The position numbers and the translations under genes were made by a program. This document shows, piece after piece, positions 23,194 to 33,714 of a stretch of 64,000 nt of DNA (positions are counted from its first letter, which is position 1; every line of letters begins with the position of its first letter). Location: the NCBI RefSeq assembly GCF_008831285.2, contig NC_045148.1, positions 14,982,802-15,046,801 of the forward strand. The letters run 5' to 3'. The notes under the pieces were generated by a model. It did not search any database and had not been told where the DNA came from. It saw nothing but the letters and a program-made list of their open reading frames with translations. This DNA is from Nymphaea colorata (taxonomy: Eukaryota > Streptophyta > Magnoliopsida > Nymphaeales > Nymphaeaceae).

Positions 23194-23628
23194 CTAAGTT
23201 TTGCCAACAAGGTGGTAGAAGTTGGAGTTGTTGTTGGTGGTGGTGGCGGCGGCGACTCTTCCGTCCCAGTGGCAGCGCTTGTGGCCACCAAGCGCCTGGC
23301 CGGTGGGGAAGAGCTTGAAGCAGACGAAACACTGGTGGATCTTGGCAACCTTGGCGCGCTCAGCCGATTGGTCGCCAAAGTCGGTGGAAGAGGCGGTGGT
23401 CTTCTTGTGGCCGGCCTTGTGACCGCCGAGCGATTGAGAGGAAGGGAAGGCCTTGTCGCAGACAGAGCAGCGGTAAGTGAGGGCGCGTGGGGCCTCCACC
23501 GCTACTGGTACTGGCATCGGTACGGCGCAGCTGCTGTTGACGAGCATGACGAGGCAGTGTGCCAGGTATTCCTCCTCGGACCTGGGGCGCTTGGAGCATT
23601 TCCCCTTCTTAGACCACTTATTCTTCAA
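23194..23628 (-). pseudogene. C2H2 unit 5, fingers intact, start out of frame
   Basis: Same layout as unit 3, with both fingers and the basic box intact and the original ATG out of frame. It differs from its neighbours by a few bases, including tttattttatgac near 23865 in its 5' flank. It is the last member of the exactly periodic 961-bp block. Confidence 0.84.
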
Positions 23629-24154
23629 GGCTGGGCATTGGGTTAGGCAAAACTCGGGTTCTAGACAGTCAGACCATGCATGCCTTACGTTAACTGTTAG
23701 AAGATTCCTATCCTTGCTATGTTGTTCAGCTTTTGAGCTTCAAATTAACAGAATAACACTTCTGATCATCTTTGAGGTACATGAAGTTCTTGAGGGGAAA
23801 GCTTGTAGCAAAAAAGCTCAATTTCCCCACCACAACTTGTTGGTCACACATATTCGTAAAATTATTTATTTTATGACAACGAAATGACATGGTGGAATTG
23901 AATGGTTGAAAAACATGAATCACAGACGACACCTTAAACAGAAGAGGCGCACACACTCTCCCCTACCAATCTTTTATTCTAGCGTAAAAGCCAAAAAGTA
24001 GAAATGAATGACATGCACGGCTTGTGCATTGGGAGCTCTCTTCACTACTTGCAGACAATGCCGCGACCATTCAAGCTGCTCTTGCACTCAAGTTCCTCGT
24101 GATGGTCAACACCACCTTCCAGCATGATTATTGAATAACTGGTGGATCTTGGCA

Positions 24155-24589
24155 CTAAGTTTTGCCAACAAGGTGGTAGAAGTTGGAGTTGTTGTTGGTG
24201 GTGGTGGCGGCGGCGACTCTTCCGTCCCAGTGGCAGCGCTTGTGGCCACCAAGCGCCTGGCCGGTGGGGAAGAGCTTGAAGCAGACGAAACACTGGTGGA
24301 TCTTGGCAACCTTGGCACGCTCAGCCGATTGGTCGCCATAGTCGGTGGAAGAGGCGGTGGTCTTCTTGTGGCTGGCCTTGTGACCGCCGAGCGATTGAGA
24401 GGAAGGGAAGGCCTTGTCGCAGACAGAGCAGCGGTAAGTGAGGGCACGTGGGGCCTCCACCGCTACTGGTACTGGCATCGGTCCGGCGCAGCCGCTGTTG
24501 ACGAGCATGAAGAGGCAGTGTGCCAGGTATTCCTCCTCGGACCTGGGGCGCTTGAAGCGTTTCCCCTTCTTAGACCACTTATTCTTCAA
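24155..24589 (-). pseudogene. C2H2 unit 6, diverged copy
   Basis: Fingers [21 protein letters not shown] and [21 protein letters not shown] are intact. The finger frame is open upstream to about 24706 but without an ATG. The spacer between the fingers reads DYGDQ instead of DFGDQ. The tail is as in units 2-5. It marks the transition from the homogenised units to the diverged ones. Confidence 0.84.
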
Positions 24590-25104
24590 GGCTGGGCATT
24601 GGGTTAGGCCAAACTCGGGTTCTAGACAGCCAGACCGTGCATGCCTTACGTTAACTGTTAGAAGATTCCTATCGTTGCTATGCTTTTCAAATTTATAGAA
24701 TAACACAACTTTTGATCATTTTTGAGGTACATGAAGTTCTTGAGGGGAAAGCTTGTAGCAAACAAGCTCAATTTCCCCACCACAACTTGTTGGTCACACA
24801 TATTCATAAAATTATTTATGTTACGACAACGAAATGACATGGTGGAATTGAATGGTTGAAAAACATGAATCACAGACAACACCTTAAACAGAAGAGGCGC
24901 GCACACTCTCCCCTGCCAATCTTTTATTCTAGCGTAAAAGCCAAAAAGTATAAATGAAAGACATGCACGGCTTGTGCATTGGGAGCTCTCTTCACTTCTT
25001 GCAAACAATGCCGCGACCATTCAAGCTGCTCTTGCACTCAAGTTCCTCGTGATGGTCAACACCACCTTCCAGCATGATTATTGAATAACTGGTGGATCTT
25101 GGCA

Positions 25105-25539
25105 CTAAGTTTTGCCAACAAGGTGGTAGAAGTTGGAGTTGTTGTTGTTGGTGGTGGTGGCGGCGACTCTTCCGTCCCAGTGGCAGCGCTTGTGGCCACC
25201 GAGCGCCTGGCCGGTGGGGAAGAGCTTGAAGCAGATGAAACACTGGTGGATCTTGGCAACCTTGGCGCGCTCAGCCGATTGGTCGCCAAAGTCGGTGGAA
25301 GAGGCGGTGGTCTTCTTGTGGCTGGCCTTGTGACCACCGAGCGATTGAGAGGAAGGGAAGGCCTTGTCGCAGACAGATCAGCGGTAAGTGAGGGCGCGTG
25401 GGGCCTCCACCGCTACTGGTACTGGCATCGGTCCTGCGCAGCTACTGTTGACGAGCATGACGAGGCAGTGTGCCAGGTATTCCTCCTCGGACCTGGGGCG
25501 CTTGGAGCATTTCCCCTTCTTAGACCACTTATTCTTCAA
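25105..25539 (-). pseudogene. C2H2 unit 7, nonsense at first zinc Cys
   Basis: The first Cys codon of finger 1 is TGA (complement of 25378-25380), so the frame stops exactly at the zinc ligand (YR-stop-SVCDK). The rest of the two-finger sequence is recognisable downstream. The same stop occurs in unit 9 but not in units 6 or 8. Confidence 0.88.
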
Positions 25540-26068
25540 GGCTGGGCATTGGGTTAGGCAAAACTCGGGTTCTAGACAGTCAGACCATGCATGCCTTACG
25601 TTAACTGTTAGAAGATTCCTATCCTTGCTATGTTGTTCAGCTTTTGTGCTTCAAATTTACAGAATAACACAACTTCTGATCATCTTTGAGGTACATGAAG
25701 TTCTTGAGGGGAAAGCTTGTAGCAAACAAGCTCAATTTCCCCACCACAACTTGTTGGCCACACATATTCGTAAAATTATTTATGTTATGACAACGAAATG
25801 ACCTGGTGGAATTGAATGGTTGAAAAACATGAATCACAGACGACACCTTAAACAGAAGAGGTGCGCACACTCTCCCCTGCCAATCTTTTATTCTAGCGTA
25901 AAAGCCAAAAAGTAGAAATGAAGGACATGCACGGCTTGTGCATTGGGAGCTCTCTTCACTTCTTGCAGACAATGCTGCGACCATTCAAGCTGCTCTTGCA
26001 CTCAAGTTCCTCGTGATGGTCCACACCACCTTCCAGCATGATTATTGAATAACTGGTGGATCTTGGCA

Positions 26069-26488
26069 CTAAGTTTTGCCAACAAGGTGGTAGAAGTTGG
26101 AGTTGTTGTTGGTGGTGGTGGTGGCGGCGACTCTTCCGTCCCAGTGGCAGCGCTTGTGGCCACCGAGCGCCTGGCCGGTGGGGAAGAGCTTGAAGCAGAC
26201 GAAACACTGGTGGATCTTGGCAACCTTGGCGCGCTTAGTCGATTGGTCGCCAAAGTCGGTGGAAGAGGCGGTGGTCTTCTTGTGGCTGGCCTTGTGACCG
26301 CCGAGCGATTGAGAGGAAGGGAAGGCCTTGTCGCAGACAGAGCAGCGGTAAGTGAGGGAGCGTGGGGCCTCCACCGCTACTGGTACTGGCATCGGTCTGG
26401 CGCAGCCGCTCTTGACGAGCATGATGAGGCAATGTGCCAGGTATTCCTCCTCGGACATGGGGCGCTTGGAGCGTTTCCCCTTCTTCAA
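26069..26488 (-). pseudogene. C2H2 unit 8, 15-bp N-terminal deletion
   Basis: Both fingers are intact (SQSLGGH, GQALGGH). The region just before KKGKRSKRP lacks 15 bp (ttagaccacttattc on the plus strand). The inter-finger spacer has DQSTKRAK instead of DQSAERAK. The upstream ATG (complement of 26496-26498) remains out of frame with the fingers. It shares gagggagcgtgg with unit 10. Confidence 0.85.
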
Positions 26489-27017
26489 GGCTGGGCATTG
26501 GGTTAGGCCAAACTCGGGTTCTAGACAGCCAGACCGTGCATGCCTTACGTTAACTGTTAGATGATTCCTATCGATGCTATGCTGTTCAGCTTTTGTGCTT
26601 CAAATTTACAGAATAACACAACTTTTGATCATCTTTGAGGTACATGAAGTTCTTTAGGGGAAAGATTATAGCAAACAAGCTGAATTTCCCCACCACAACT
26701 TGTTGGTCACACATATTCGTAAAATTATTTATGTTATGACAACGAAATGACATGGTGGAATTGAATGGTTGAAAAACATGAATCACAGACGACACCTTAA
26801 ACAGAAGAGGCGCGCACACTCTCCCCTGCCAATCTTTTATTCTAGCGTAAAAGCCAAAAAGTAGAAATGAAAGACATGCACGGCTTGTGCATTGGGAGCT
26901 CTCTTCACTTCTTGCAGACAATACCGTGACCATTCAAGCTGCTCTTGCACTCAAGTTCCTCGTGATGGTCAACACCACCTTCCAGCATGATTATTGAATA
27001 ACTGGTGGATCTTGGCA

Positions 27018-27451
27018 CTAAGTTTTGCCAACAAGGTGGTAGAAGTTGGAGTTGTTGTTGGTGGTGGTGGTGGCGGCGACTCTTCCATCCCAGTGGCAGC
27101 GCTTGTGGCCACCGAGCGCCTAGCCGGTGGGGAAGAGCTTGAAGCAGACGAAACACTGGTGGATCTTGGCAACCTTGGCGCGCTCAGCCGATTGGTCGCC
27201 AAAGTCGGTGGAAGAGCCGGTGGTCTTATTGTGGCTGGCCTTGTGACCGCCGAGCGATTGAGAGGAAGGGAAGGCCTTGTCGCAGACAGATCAGCGGTAA
27301 GTGAGGGCGCGTGGGGCTCCACCGCTACTGGTACTGGCATCGGTCCTGCGCAGCCGCTGTTGACGAGCATGACGAGGCAGTGTGCCAGGTATTCCTCCTC
27401 GGACTTGGGGCGCTTGAAGTGTTTCCCCTTCTTAGACCACTTATTCTTCAA
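27018..27451 (-). pseudogene. C2H2 unit 9, nonsense plus frameshift
   Basis: Carries the same TGA at the first finger Cys as unit 7 (complement of 27291-27293). It also has a 1-base deletion (gtggggctcc for gtggggcctcc) near 27315, just before finger 1. The N-terminal box [19 protein letters not shown] is still visible. The fingers are not translatable from this start. Confidence 0.87.
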
Positions 27452-27930
27452 GGCTGGGCATTGGGTTAGGCCAAACTCGGGTTCTAGACAGCCAGACCGT
27501 GCATGCCTTACGTGTTCTGTTAGAAGATTCCTATCGTTGCTATGCTTTTTAGCTTTTGTGCTTCAAATTTACAGAATAACACAACTTTTTATCATCTTTG
27601 AGGTACATGATGTTCTTGAGGGGAAAGCTTGTAGCAAACAAGCTCAATTTTCCCACCACAACTTGTTGGTCACACATATTCATAAAGTTATTTATGTTAT
27701 GACAACGAAATGACATGGTGGAATTGAATGGTTGAAAAACATGAATCACAGACGACACATTAACAGAAGAGGCGCGCACACTCTCCCCTGCCAATTTTTT
27801 ATTCTAGCATAAAAGCCAAAAAGTAGAAATGAAAGACATGCACGGCTTGTGCATTGGGAGCTCTCTTCACTTCTTGCAGACAATGCCGCGACCATTCAAG
27901 CTGCTCTTGCACTCAAGTTCCTCGTGATGG

Positions 27931-28413
27931 TCAACACCACCTTCCAGCATGATTATTGAATAACTGGTGGATCTTGGCACTAAGTTTTGCCAACAAGGTG
28001 GTAGAAGTTGGAGTAGTTGTTGGTGTGGTGGTGGAGGCGACTCTTCCGTCCCAGTGGCAGCGCTTGTGGCCACCGAGCGCCTGGCCGGTGGGGAAGAGCT
28101 TGAAGCAGACGAAACACTGGTGGATCTTGGCAACCTTGGCGCGCTCAGCCGATTGGTCGCCAGAGTCAGTGGAAGAGGCGTTTGTCTTCTTGTGGCTGGC
28201 CTTGTGACCGCCGAGCGTTTGAGAGGAAGCGAAGGCCTTGTCGCAGACAGAGCAGCGGTAAGTGAGGGAGCGTGGGGCCTCCACCGCTACTGGTACTGGC
28301 GTCAGTCCGGCGCAGCCAATGTTGATGAGCATGACGAGGCATTGTGCCAGGTATTCCTCCTCGGATCTGGGGCGCTTGGATCATTTCCCCTTCTTAGACC
28401 ACTTATTCTTCAA
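27931..28413 (-). pseudogene. C2H2 unit 10, nonsense in basic box
   Basis: Fingers [21 protein letters not shown] and [21 protein letters not shown] are intact. In the basic box, KGKCSKR has become KGK-stop-SKR (TGA, complement of 28381-28383). The Asn/Thr-rich tail is frameshifted and runs on to 27931. This unit is the left arm of the terminal palindrome. Confidence 0.86.
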
Positions 28414-28492
28414 GGCTGGGCATTGGGTTAGGCCAAACTCGGGTTCTGGACAGCCAGACCATGCATGCCTTACGTTTTGAGATGCGACTGTA

Positions 28493-28894
28493 ATGCCTAA
28501 CCCAATGCCCAGCCTTGAAGAAGAAGTGGACTCGTGGAAGAAGAAAGGGAAACACTCCAAGCGCCCCAGATCCGAGGAGGAATACCTGGCACACTGCCTC
28601 GTCATGCTCGCCAACAGCGGCCATGACGGACCGACTCCAGTACCGGTAGCGGTGGAGGCACCACCCGCCCTCACTTACCGCTGCTCTGTCTGCGACAAGG
28701 CCTTCCCCTCCTATCAAGCGCTCGGTGGTCACAAGGCCAGCCACAAGAAGACCACCGACTCAGGCGACCAATCGGCTGAGCGCGCCAAGGTTGCCAAGAT
28801 CCACCAGTGTTTCGTCTGCTTAAAGCTCTTCCCCACCGGCGAGGAGCTTGGTGGCCACAAGCGCTGCCACTGGGACGGAAGAGTCGCCACTTAG
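28493..28894 (+). CDS. inverted C2H2 (C1-2i, ZAT-like) copy with in-frame start
   Basis: This is the only unit on the plus strand and the only one whose ATG is in frame with the fingers. It encodes 133 residues: an acidic [11 protein letters not shown] start, the basic [21 protein letters not shown] box shared by ZAT-type stress repressors, finger 1 [21 protein letters not shown] (about residues 62-82) and finger 2 [21 protein letters not shown] (about 107-127), where QALGGH has drifted to EELGGH. It stops right after finger 2 (RVAT), because about 50 bp of the Asn/Thr tail seen in the other units is deleted. No EAR motif is seen, although ZAT repressors normally end with one. Only 61 bp separate it from the oppositely oriented unit 10, so there is no clear promoter. 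It may be transcribed from outside or be a pseudogene. Confidence 0.7.
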   Translation: MPNPMPSLEEEVDSWKKKGKHSKRPRSEEEYLAHCLVMLANSGHDGPTPVPVAVEAPPALTYRCSVCDKAFPSYQALGGHKASHKKTTDSGDQSAERAKVAKIHQCFVCLKLFPTGEELGGHKRCHWDGRVAT

Positions 28895-29301
28895 TGCCAA
28901 GATCCACCAGTTATTCAATAATCATGCTGGAAGGTGGTGTTGACCATCACGAGGAACTTGAGTGCAAGAGCAGCTTGAATGGTCGCGGCATTGTCTGCAA
29001 GAAGTGAAGAGAGCTCCCAATGCACAAGCCGTGCATGTCTTTCATTTCTACTTTTTGGCTTTTACGCTAGAATAAAAGATTGACAGGGGAGAGTGTGCGC
29101 GCCTCTTCTGTTTAAGGTGTCGTCTGTGATTCATGTTTTTCAACCATTCAATTCTGCCATGTCCTTTCGTTGTCATAACATAAATAATTTTACGAATATG
29201 TGTGACCAACAAGTTGTGGTGGGGAAATTGAGCTTGTTTGCTACAAGCTTTCCCCTTAAGAACTTCATGTACCTCAAAGATGATCAAAAGTTGTGTTATA
29301 C

Positions 29302-29817
29302 AGGTTATGTATCATACTATTATACACCACCTTTTCAGATACTGGTGCCTAGTGGTGTATGATATTATATTTCTTAGGAGATAGATACATATCTTATGAT
29401 ATGGCTTCATATCATATGATACTTACAATGCTGCTATGACATCTCAAGCTTTGAATTGTCATGGTTCAGTTGAATCCTTGTTCCGCTTATATTTCTTTTA
29501 TATCTTGGCCAGGTCTGACCTTGTTAACTTTTCAGGCCCTCCGTTACCATCTGTTGGGTCTTGAAACAGATCTACTGGTTTGACCCTTTGGCATCTCTGA
29601 TTGTCAGATTCCAATTTATTGTGAACTTTATTCGGTATAGTTATACTTTTATAGTTTGTGCCAAAAGCTAGTGTAGATGCTCTGGATATGATTATGTCAA
29701 AACTCTTCAGTTTTTTGACCAATTTTGTGTGTTTGTTCCTCCGTTCAGTTGCTACAGTAGGGGAGAGATCTTATTTCATCATCAATATTGGCTGTTTAAC
29801 TTGACCATATTCTGCAG
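29302..29817. other. no exon seen; probable intron of SEC22 fragment
   Basis: AT-rich sequence between the zinc-finger palindrome and the first SEC22 exon. I looked for the upstream SEC22 exons (N-terminal longin domain) and found none. Confidence 0.5.
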
Positions 29818-30210
29818 CTATATAATTGAGGGTCGGGTTTGCTATCTGACAATGTGTGATCGTTCTTATCCAAAGAAGCTTGCTTTTCAATACCTTGAAG
29901 ACCTCAAAAATGAAGTTGAGAAAGTTAATGGCAGTCAGATAGAAACTGCTGCCAGACCATATGCTTTTATTAAATTTGGTATGTCATATACACTGCTGCT
30001 TCAGGTTTAAGCATTCTCTGTTCATGCTCCCGGCTTAACATTGTTTCTTCCTTTATTTATAAGATGCATTGATTCAAAAGACAAGGAAACTGTACTTGGG
30101 CACCCGTACTCAGAGGAACCTTGCAAAGTTGAACGATGAGCTGTATGAAGTGCACCAGATAATGACTCGCAATGTCCAAGAAGTTCTTGGGGTTGGAGAG
30201 AAGCTAGATC
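29818..30210 (+). pseudogene. SEC22: SEC22 (R-SNARE) partial gene, two internal exons
   Basis: Exon 29818-29978 follows a ctgcag acceptor and encodes YIIEGRVCYLTMCDRSYPKK and AFQYLEDLKNEVEKVNG through ARPYAFIKF. The intron is 29979-30063 (GTATGT...AG). Exon 30064-30210 encodes IQKTRKLYLGTRTQRNLAKL, then NDELYEVHQIMTRNVQEVLG and GEKLD, followed by a GTATGT donor. Phases fit across the intron (an Asp codon is rebuilt). SEC22 is an R-SNARE of ER-Golgi transport; these exons cover the end of the longin domain and the start of the SNARE helix. No premature stop is present, but the N-terminal exons, the rest of the SNARE motif and the membrane anchor are absent from the surrounding DNA. It is probably a duplicated fragment; a real gene with very distant exons is less likely, because an array and a retroelement flank it. 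Confidence 0.9.
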
Positions 30211-31164
30211 GTATGTTCCCTCTTTGCTTTTGAACTTGTGTTTGGTCAGTCATTATGATAGTGGATACAGGAGAATGGAAATCAAGAGATATTTATATAA
30301 ATATTCTGCATAATTGCTATTGGAATATTGCAGCATGTGCACGTGCGCATGCATGATGCCTTTTAGAGCCTCAGAAATCAAAATCTAAATTATGTAAGGT
30401 TTGTTGATTAATGTCATAACCTCTTGGAAAATGTTGGTACTCAGTATAAAAGTTTGTAGTACTTTGTATCGAGTAACAAATACTTGTTGCACAAAAATGT
30501 GAAGAAATTTGGAAAAGGTTCTGCACAATACAAAGTTACAATCCAAATAATGAGAAAAATGGGTTCTGGTATAGGAAATACTCGTTATGTAAAACTTAAA
30601 AAAAGTCTAAAAATCACAAAGGACATAAATGTTCTATATCTAAGTTTTACCTGCTAAGTGTTTTTTTTTTCAGTTAAATTCCTATTGTGTCGCAATTTAC
30701 ATTATTGGTTCCAGTTACCATTCAAACAAGTGTGTCAATTATAAAGTCATAAAACTGCCTTTGTGGTGATAAATTAAAACCAGTGGATTGCCTCCAACTC
30801 TTTCAGCGAGTATAACTGGGGAGTCCAAGTTTCTGGTCAGCTTGTTGTCCTGCCACCCATGCACATTGCATATAGAGGTTTTCTTGCCCTTGTTCTTTTA
30901 ACCAAATGTTGATGAGAGGAATAGGAATGTATAACCTTCAAGAACGGGAATATTATCATAAATAGCTCTAAGTTTATATTTCATTTCTAGTCCTATACTA
31001 GAAATTCTCTTTATAGTGTCTGTCTATGAGAAAAATACTGGTTTTGCTGGTTTTTTTCTGCATGGTGAGAATTGGAGCTTGGACTAAACTAATTATCAAG
31101 TATCTCCTTTAAGTGCAGAAATCATGCTATTAAGAACTTAACGTTGACCAGCATTTTGTCATAT
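30211..31164. other. no exon seen; former SEC22 intron or 3' flank
   Basis: AT-rich sequence starting with the SEC22 donor. No candidate for the next SEC22 exon (remaining SNARE motif and C-terminal membrane anchor) was found. Confidence 0.5.
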
Positions 31165-33432
31165 CAAATGCATTTGTGTTAGCACCCTAAATTTTTCCAC
31201 ATCAAAATTGAAATAATGTGAACATTTCACAAAAGAATTGTGAAATTTTGTAATTTCAAAGTCAATTTCAAACCTAAACGCAATTTGGATTTGAATCATG
31301 AATTTAACCAGTGACATGAATCCCAATGCAGGATTACGAGTCCAAACTATATCCAAATTAGGATTTGACATCTAAATCCAATTACAAATATCATTTGAAA
31401 TCCAAATTTAATTACAAATGTCATTTGAAATCCAAATTCAATTACACATGTCTTTTGAAATCCAAATCCAATTGCAAAATTCAAATTTTGACTTAGTTCC
31501 AAGAATTCAATCTAATTCAGTCTAGAATGCTACGTGGGACCTACGTATAGGCTCCACCTAACCCGTGTAGTCAAAGAGCCCAACAGGGGTCACACCCCCA
31601 TAAAAAAAAGAATAATATATTCTCTCTCAATTAAATGAAAAAAAAAATCATTTTCAAGAAGAAATGAATGAGAAACCTAGGAAAAGAAAAACATTTATGG
31701 ATCTCTCTCTTCTTTAAGTAGATCCTCTTTAAAAAGTTTTCAATCTTCGAAAAACAATAACTAGGCTGGTCAAACCCACTTAATTCAAGTAGGTTCGACC
31801 CTAGTGCACCAAAATCTCAGCTAGACTCAGTCAGCATGAGCTCAGCTTGGCAAGAAAAGGTAGGTTTGTCTCATGATCCAAATAATGGACGAAAATAGAC
31901 TTTGACCGAACCAAACTCACTTTGACTAAACTCAGTCAAAGTACAATTTAGCTCAATTAAGAGCTTTCTTGGCTCAAATTTATGAAATTACCTCAAAAAA
32001 GTTAAACTACTAGCAAATGAGCTTTAACTTTAATCAAATGATCGAAATTGACCAATCTGGATAATTTTGCTCTTCTATAGTCAAATTGAGATTACAGAGC
32101 CCAAATTGGTTTATGAAAGGTAAATAAAGATTTGGATTTGTCAAATGCATACATCAAATACCAAATTAAAATTCAATTTTTTTAAACAAAAGTTTGATTC
32201 AGTTGAAATCCATTTTTAATCAAGTTATGGATGAAAATACCCTTTTCGAGCCAAATTTGATAGAATTTTCAAATTTTATTCAAATTTAAATTGGATTATC
32301 ATAATTCAATGGCATTTGGAGCTTAATAACTAGGTTTTAACCTAACAACCTCAATTTCAAAATAACACAAAATAAGGCAAAATCCTGTGTGAAGGCATTT
32401 TCGTCCGAAATTTTGGTCAAAGTTGGTCAACTAGGTCTGAACCAAGGTTGACCACACCTATCCCAGCCCACCTAGCTCATGCAAACGGGCTAAGAATTAT
32501 TAAATAAAGCCATTAAAAACTCATTTAATTCATTTTCCATCTTCCTAAGTCTTGATTAATCTTTCAAGACAAATTAAAGGAGGTGGTTAAACTCATCTCC
32601 TCCTCTATATAAACCTTCCCTTGGCCACCAAGGGGAGGATGAAAATTTCAAGGATTCCATCAAGTTGTTGCAGTCAAGGAGCTAGGAGGGAGAAACTAAG
32701 GAAGGGAGGAGAGATTTGTCCAAGCCCTCTTCCCCTTTTTCTCTTTCTTTCTTCTTCATTTTCTTCTATTCTCTCCATTGATTTTGCTAAGTTAGGGTGC
32801 TTAAGTGAACCCTTACTTAAGATTTTAGTGATGAGAACCCTTCTTTCCTACTACAAATTCCAACAAGCAAGCTATTCTTCTTCTAGCTTTGCTAAGCTTG
32901 AATCCAACCTTGGATTCTTGCTTAGGACTGCTCGATTTAAAAAACAAGTGAAGGCGAAGATCAAGTATCAAGACCGACCGTAAGGCAGGTGTTTTAAACT
33001 TATTTCTCATCTATTTTGGCTTCTCATTAGTTCATCTTAATTCCAGCAATTCGTAGGAGGGTTTATTTTCATTTGTTTCATGGCTGGAAATGATGTCCAG
33101 TTAGGGGAAACCTACGATTAAATGTACATGTTAGTACATAATGCATGCATACGTCAGTTTTTCTTAAAGATGAACCCATGTATCAATTTTTGAAAAAGGC
33201 TCCAAGGTCATGTTCCTTTCAAAACAACCAGCTTAAAACTATTTTGAACTCTCCACCATGAGAGAATGCCACGGTGAGAGAGTGATCTTGTTGCAATATA
33301 TATATATGACGAAAAAAACCTATTAAGGATGGATGCATTGTCATGAATGTAATCCACCTTTGCATGGCAAAAATAATGATGAACTAGCTTGAGCATTCAT
33401 TTATCTCTTTCTATTTAAAGTTATTTTGTTTA
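31165..33432 (+). mobile_element. LTR-like left arm of a 4.8-kb inverted repeat
   Basis: This ~2.27-kb arm is the diverged reverse complement of 33715-35977. It begins tgttagcaccctaaattttt, an LTR-like TG start. Inside are three 30-bp tandem units (31380-31480), a TATA-like ctatataaacc near 32604 and a C/T-rich leader-like stretch (32700-32790). The arrangement fits an LTR with U3, TATA and R/U5, probably Ty3/gypsy type. No polymerase gene is present. The frame at 32621-32983 is open but matches nothing I know, and the other arm does not keep it. Confidence 0.75.
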
Positions 33433-33593
33433 ATGCTTAATTTTATTGATCAAGGGTAGTAGGGGATACTTAAAACAAGTTTTCAATCCTCCTATGTAAA
33501 AGCACCCAGCCATAAATCATCATGATTCATGAGTTATGCGGTCTCATGATAAAATTTCATTTTGAAGAATGATGTACGTATATGTATACATTG

Positions 33594-33650
<57 letters not shown>

Positions 33651-33714
33651 CGTGTTCAATCTCTTGTTAAAAATTGCTTTTCTCTCTTAATATTAGGTTG
33701 GAACACGTTTCCAA
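33433..33714. repeat. spacer of the inverted repeat with (TA)26 tract
   Basis: About 280 bp not shared between the arms. It includes an uninterrupted TA dinucleotide run at 33595-33646. AT-rich palindrome centres are fragile sites and often mark where inverted copies were joined. Confidence 0.85.

Larger units (their letters stand above)
19436..28433 (-). repeat. tandem array of ten ~961-bp zinc-finger gene units
   Basis: A marker in the unit (gaataactggtggatcttgg) recurs with spacings of 961, 961, 961, 961, 950, 964, 949 and 962 bp. Each unit holds a two-finger C2H2 coding fragment on the minus strand, its 3' sequence, and a short junction. Units 1-5 are almost identical and all exactly 961 bp. 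Units 6-10 are more diverged. Units 7+8 and 9+10 form a dimeric higher-order repeat of about 1.91 kb: 7 and 9 share a nonsense change and a 'tcctgcgcag' variant, while 8 and 10 share 'gagggagcgtgg'. The left end is cut inside finger 2 of unit 1. No unit contains its own promoter-like 5' flank. Confidence 0.95.
27576..29301. repeat. head-to-head inverted repeat at the array end
   Basis: The left arm 27576-28433 (858 bp) is the reverse complement of the right arm 28495-29301 (about 807 bp), separated by a 61-bp spacer (28434-28494). The arms begin exactly at ggcattgggttaggc / gcctaacccaatgcc. The length difference comes mostly from a ~50-bp deletion in the right arm near 28887. The right arm ends at gttgtgttat, beyond which the sequence is unrelated. 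Confidence 0.93.

Noticed and set aside
20287-27713. Long plus-strand open frames (about 158 codons, Gly/Val/Ala/Leu-rich) repeated in every array unit
   Set aside because: They are antisense to the GC-rich zinc-finger coding sequence and keep open only because of its composition. They lack a recognisable domain.
32621-32983. 120-codon frame after a TATA-like box in the left hairpin arm
   Set aside because: The mirrored arm does not preserve the frame and there is no known domain. It is better explained as LTR R/U5 sequence.
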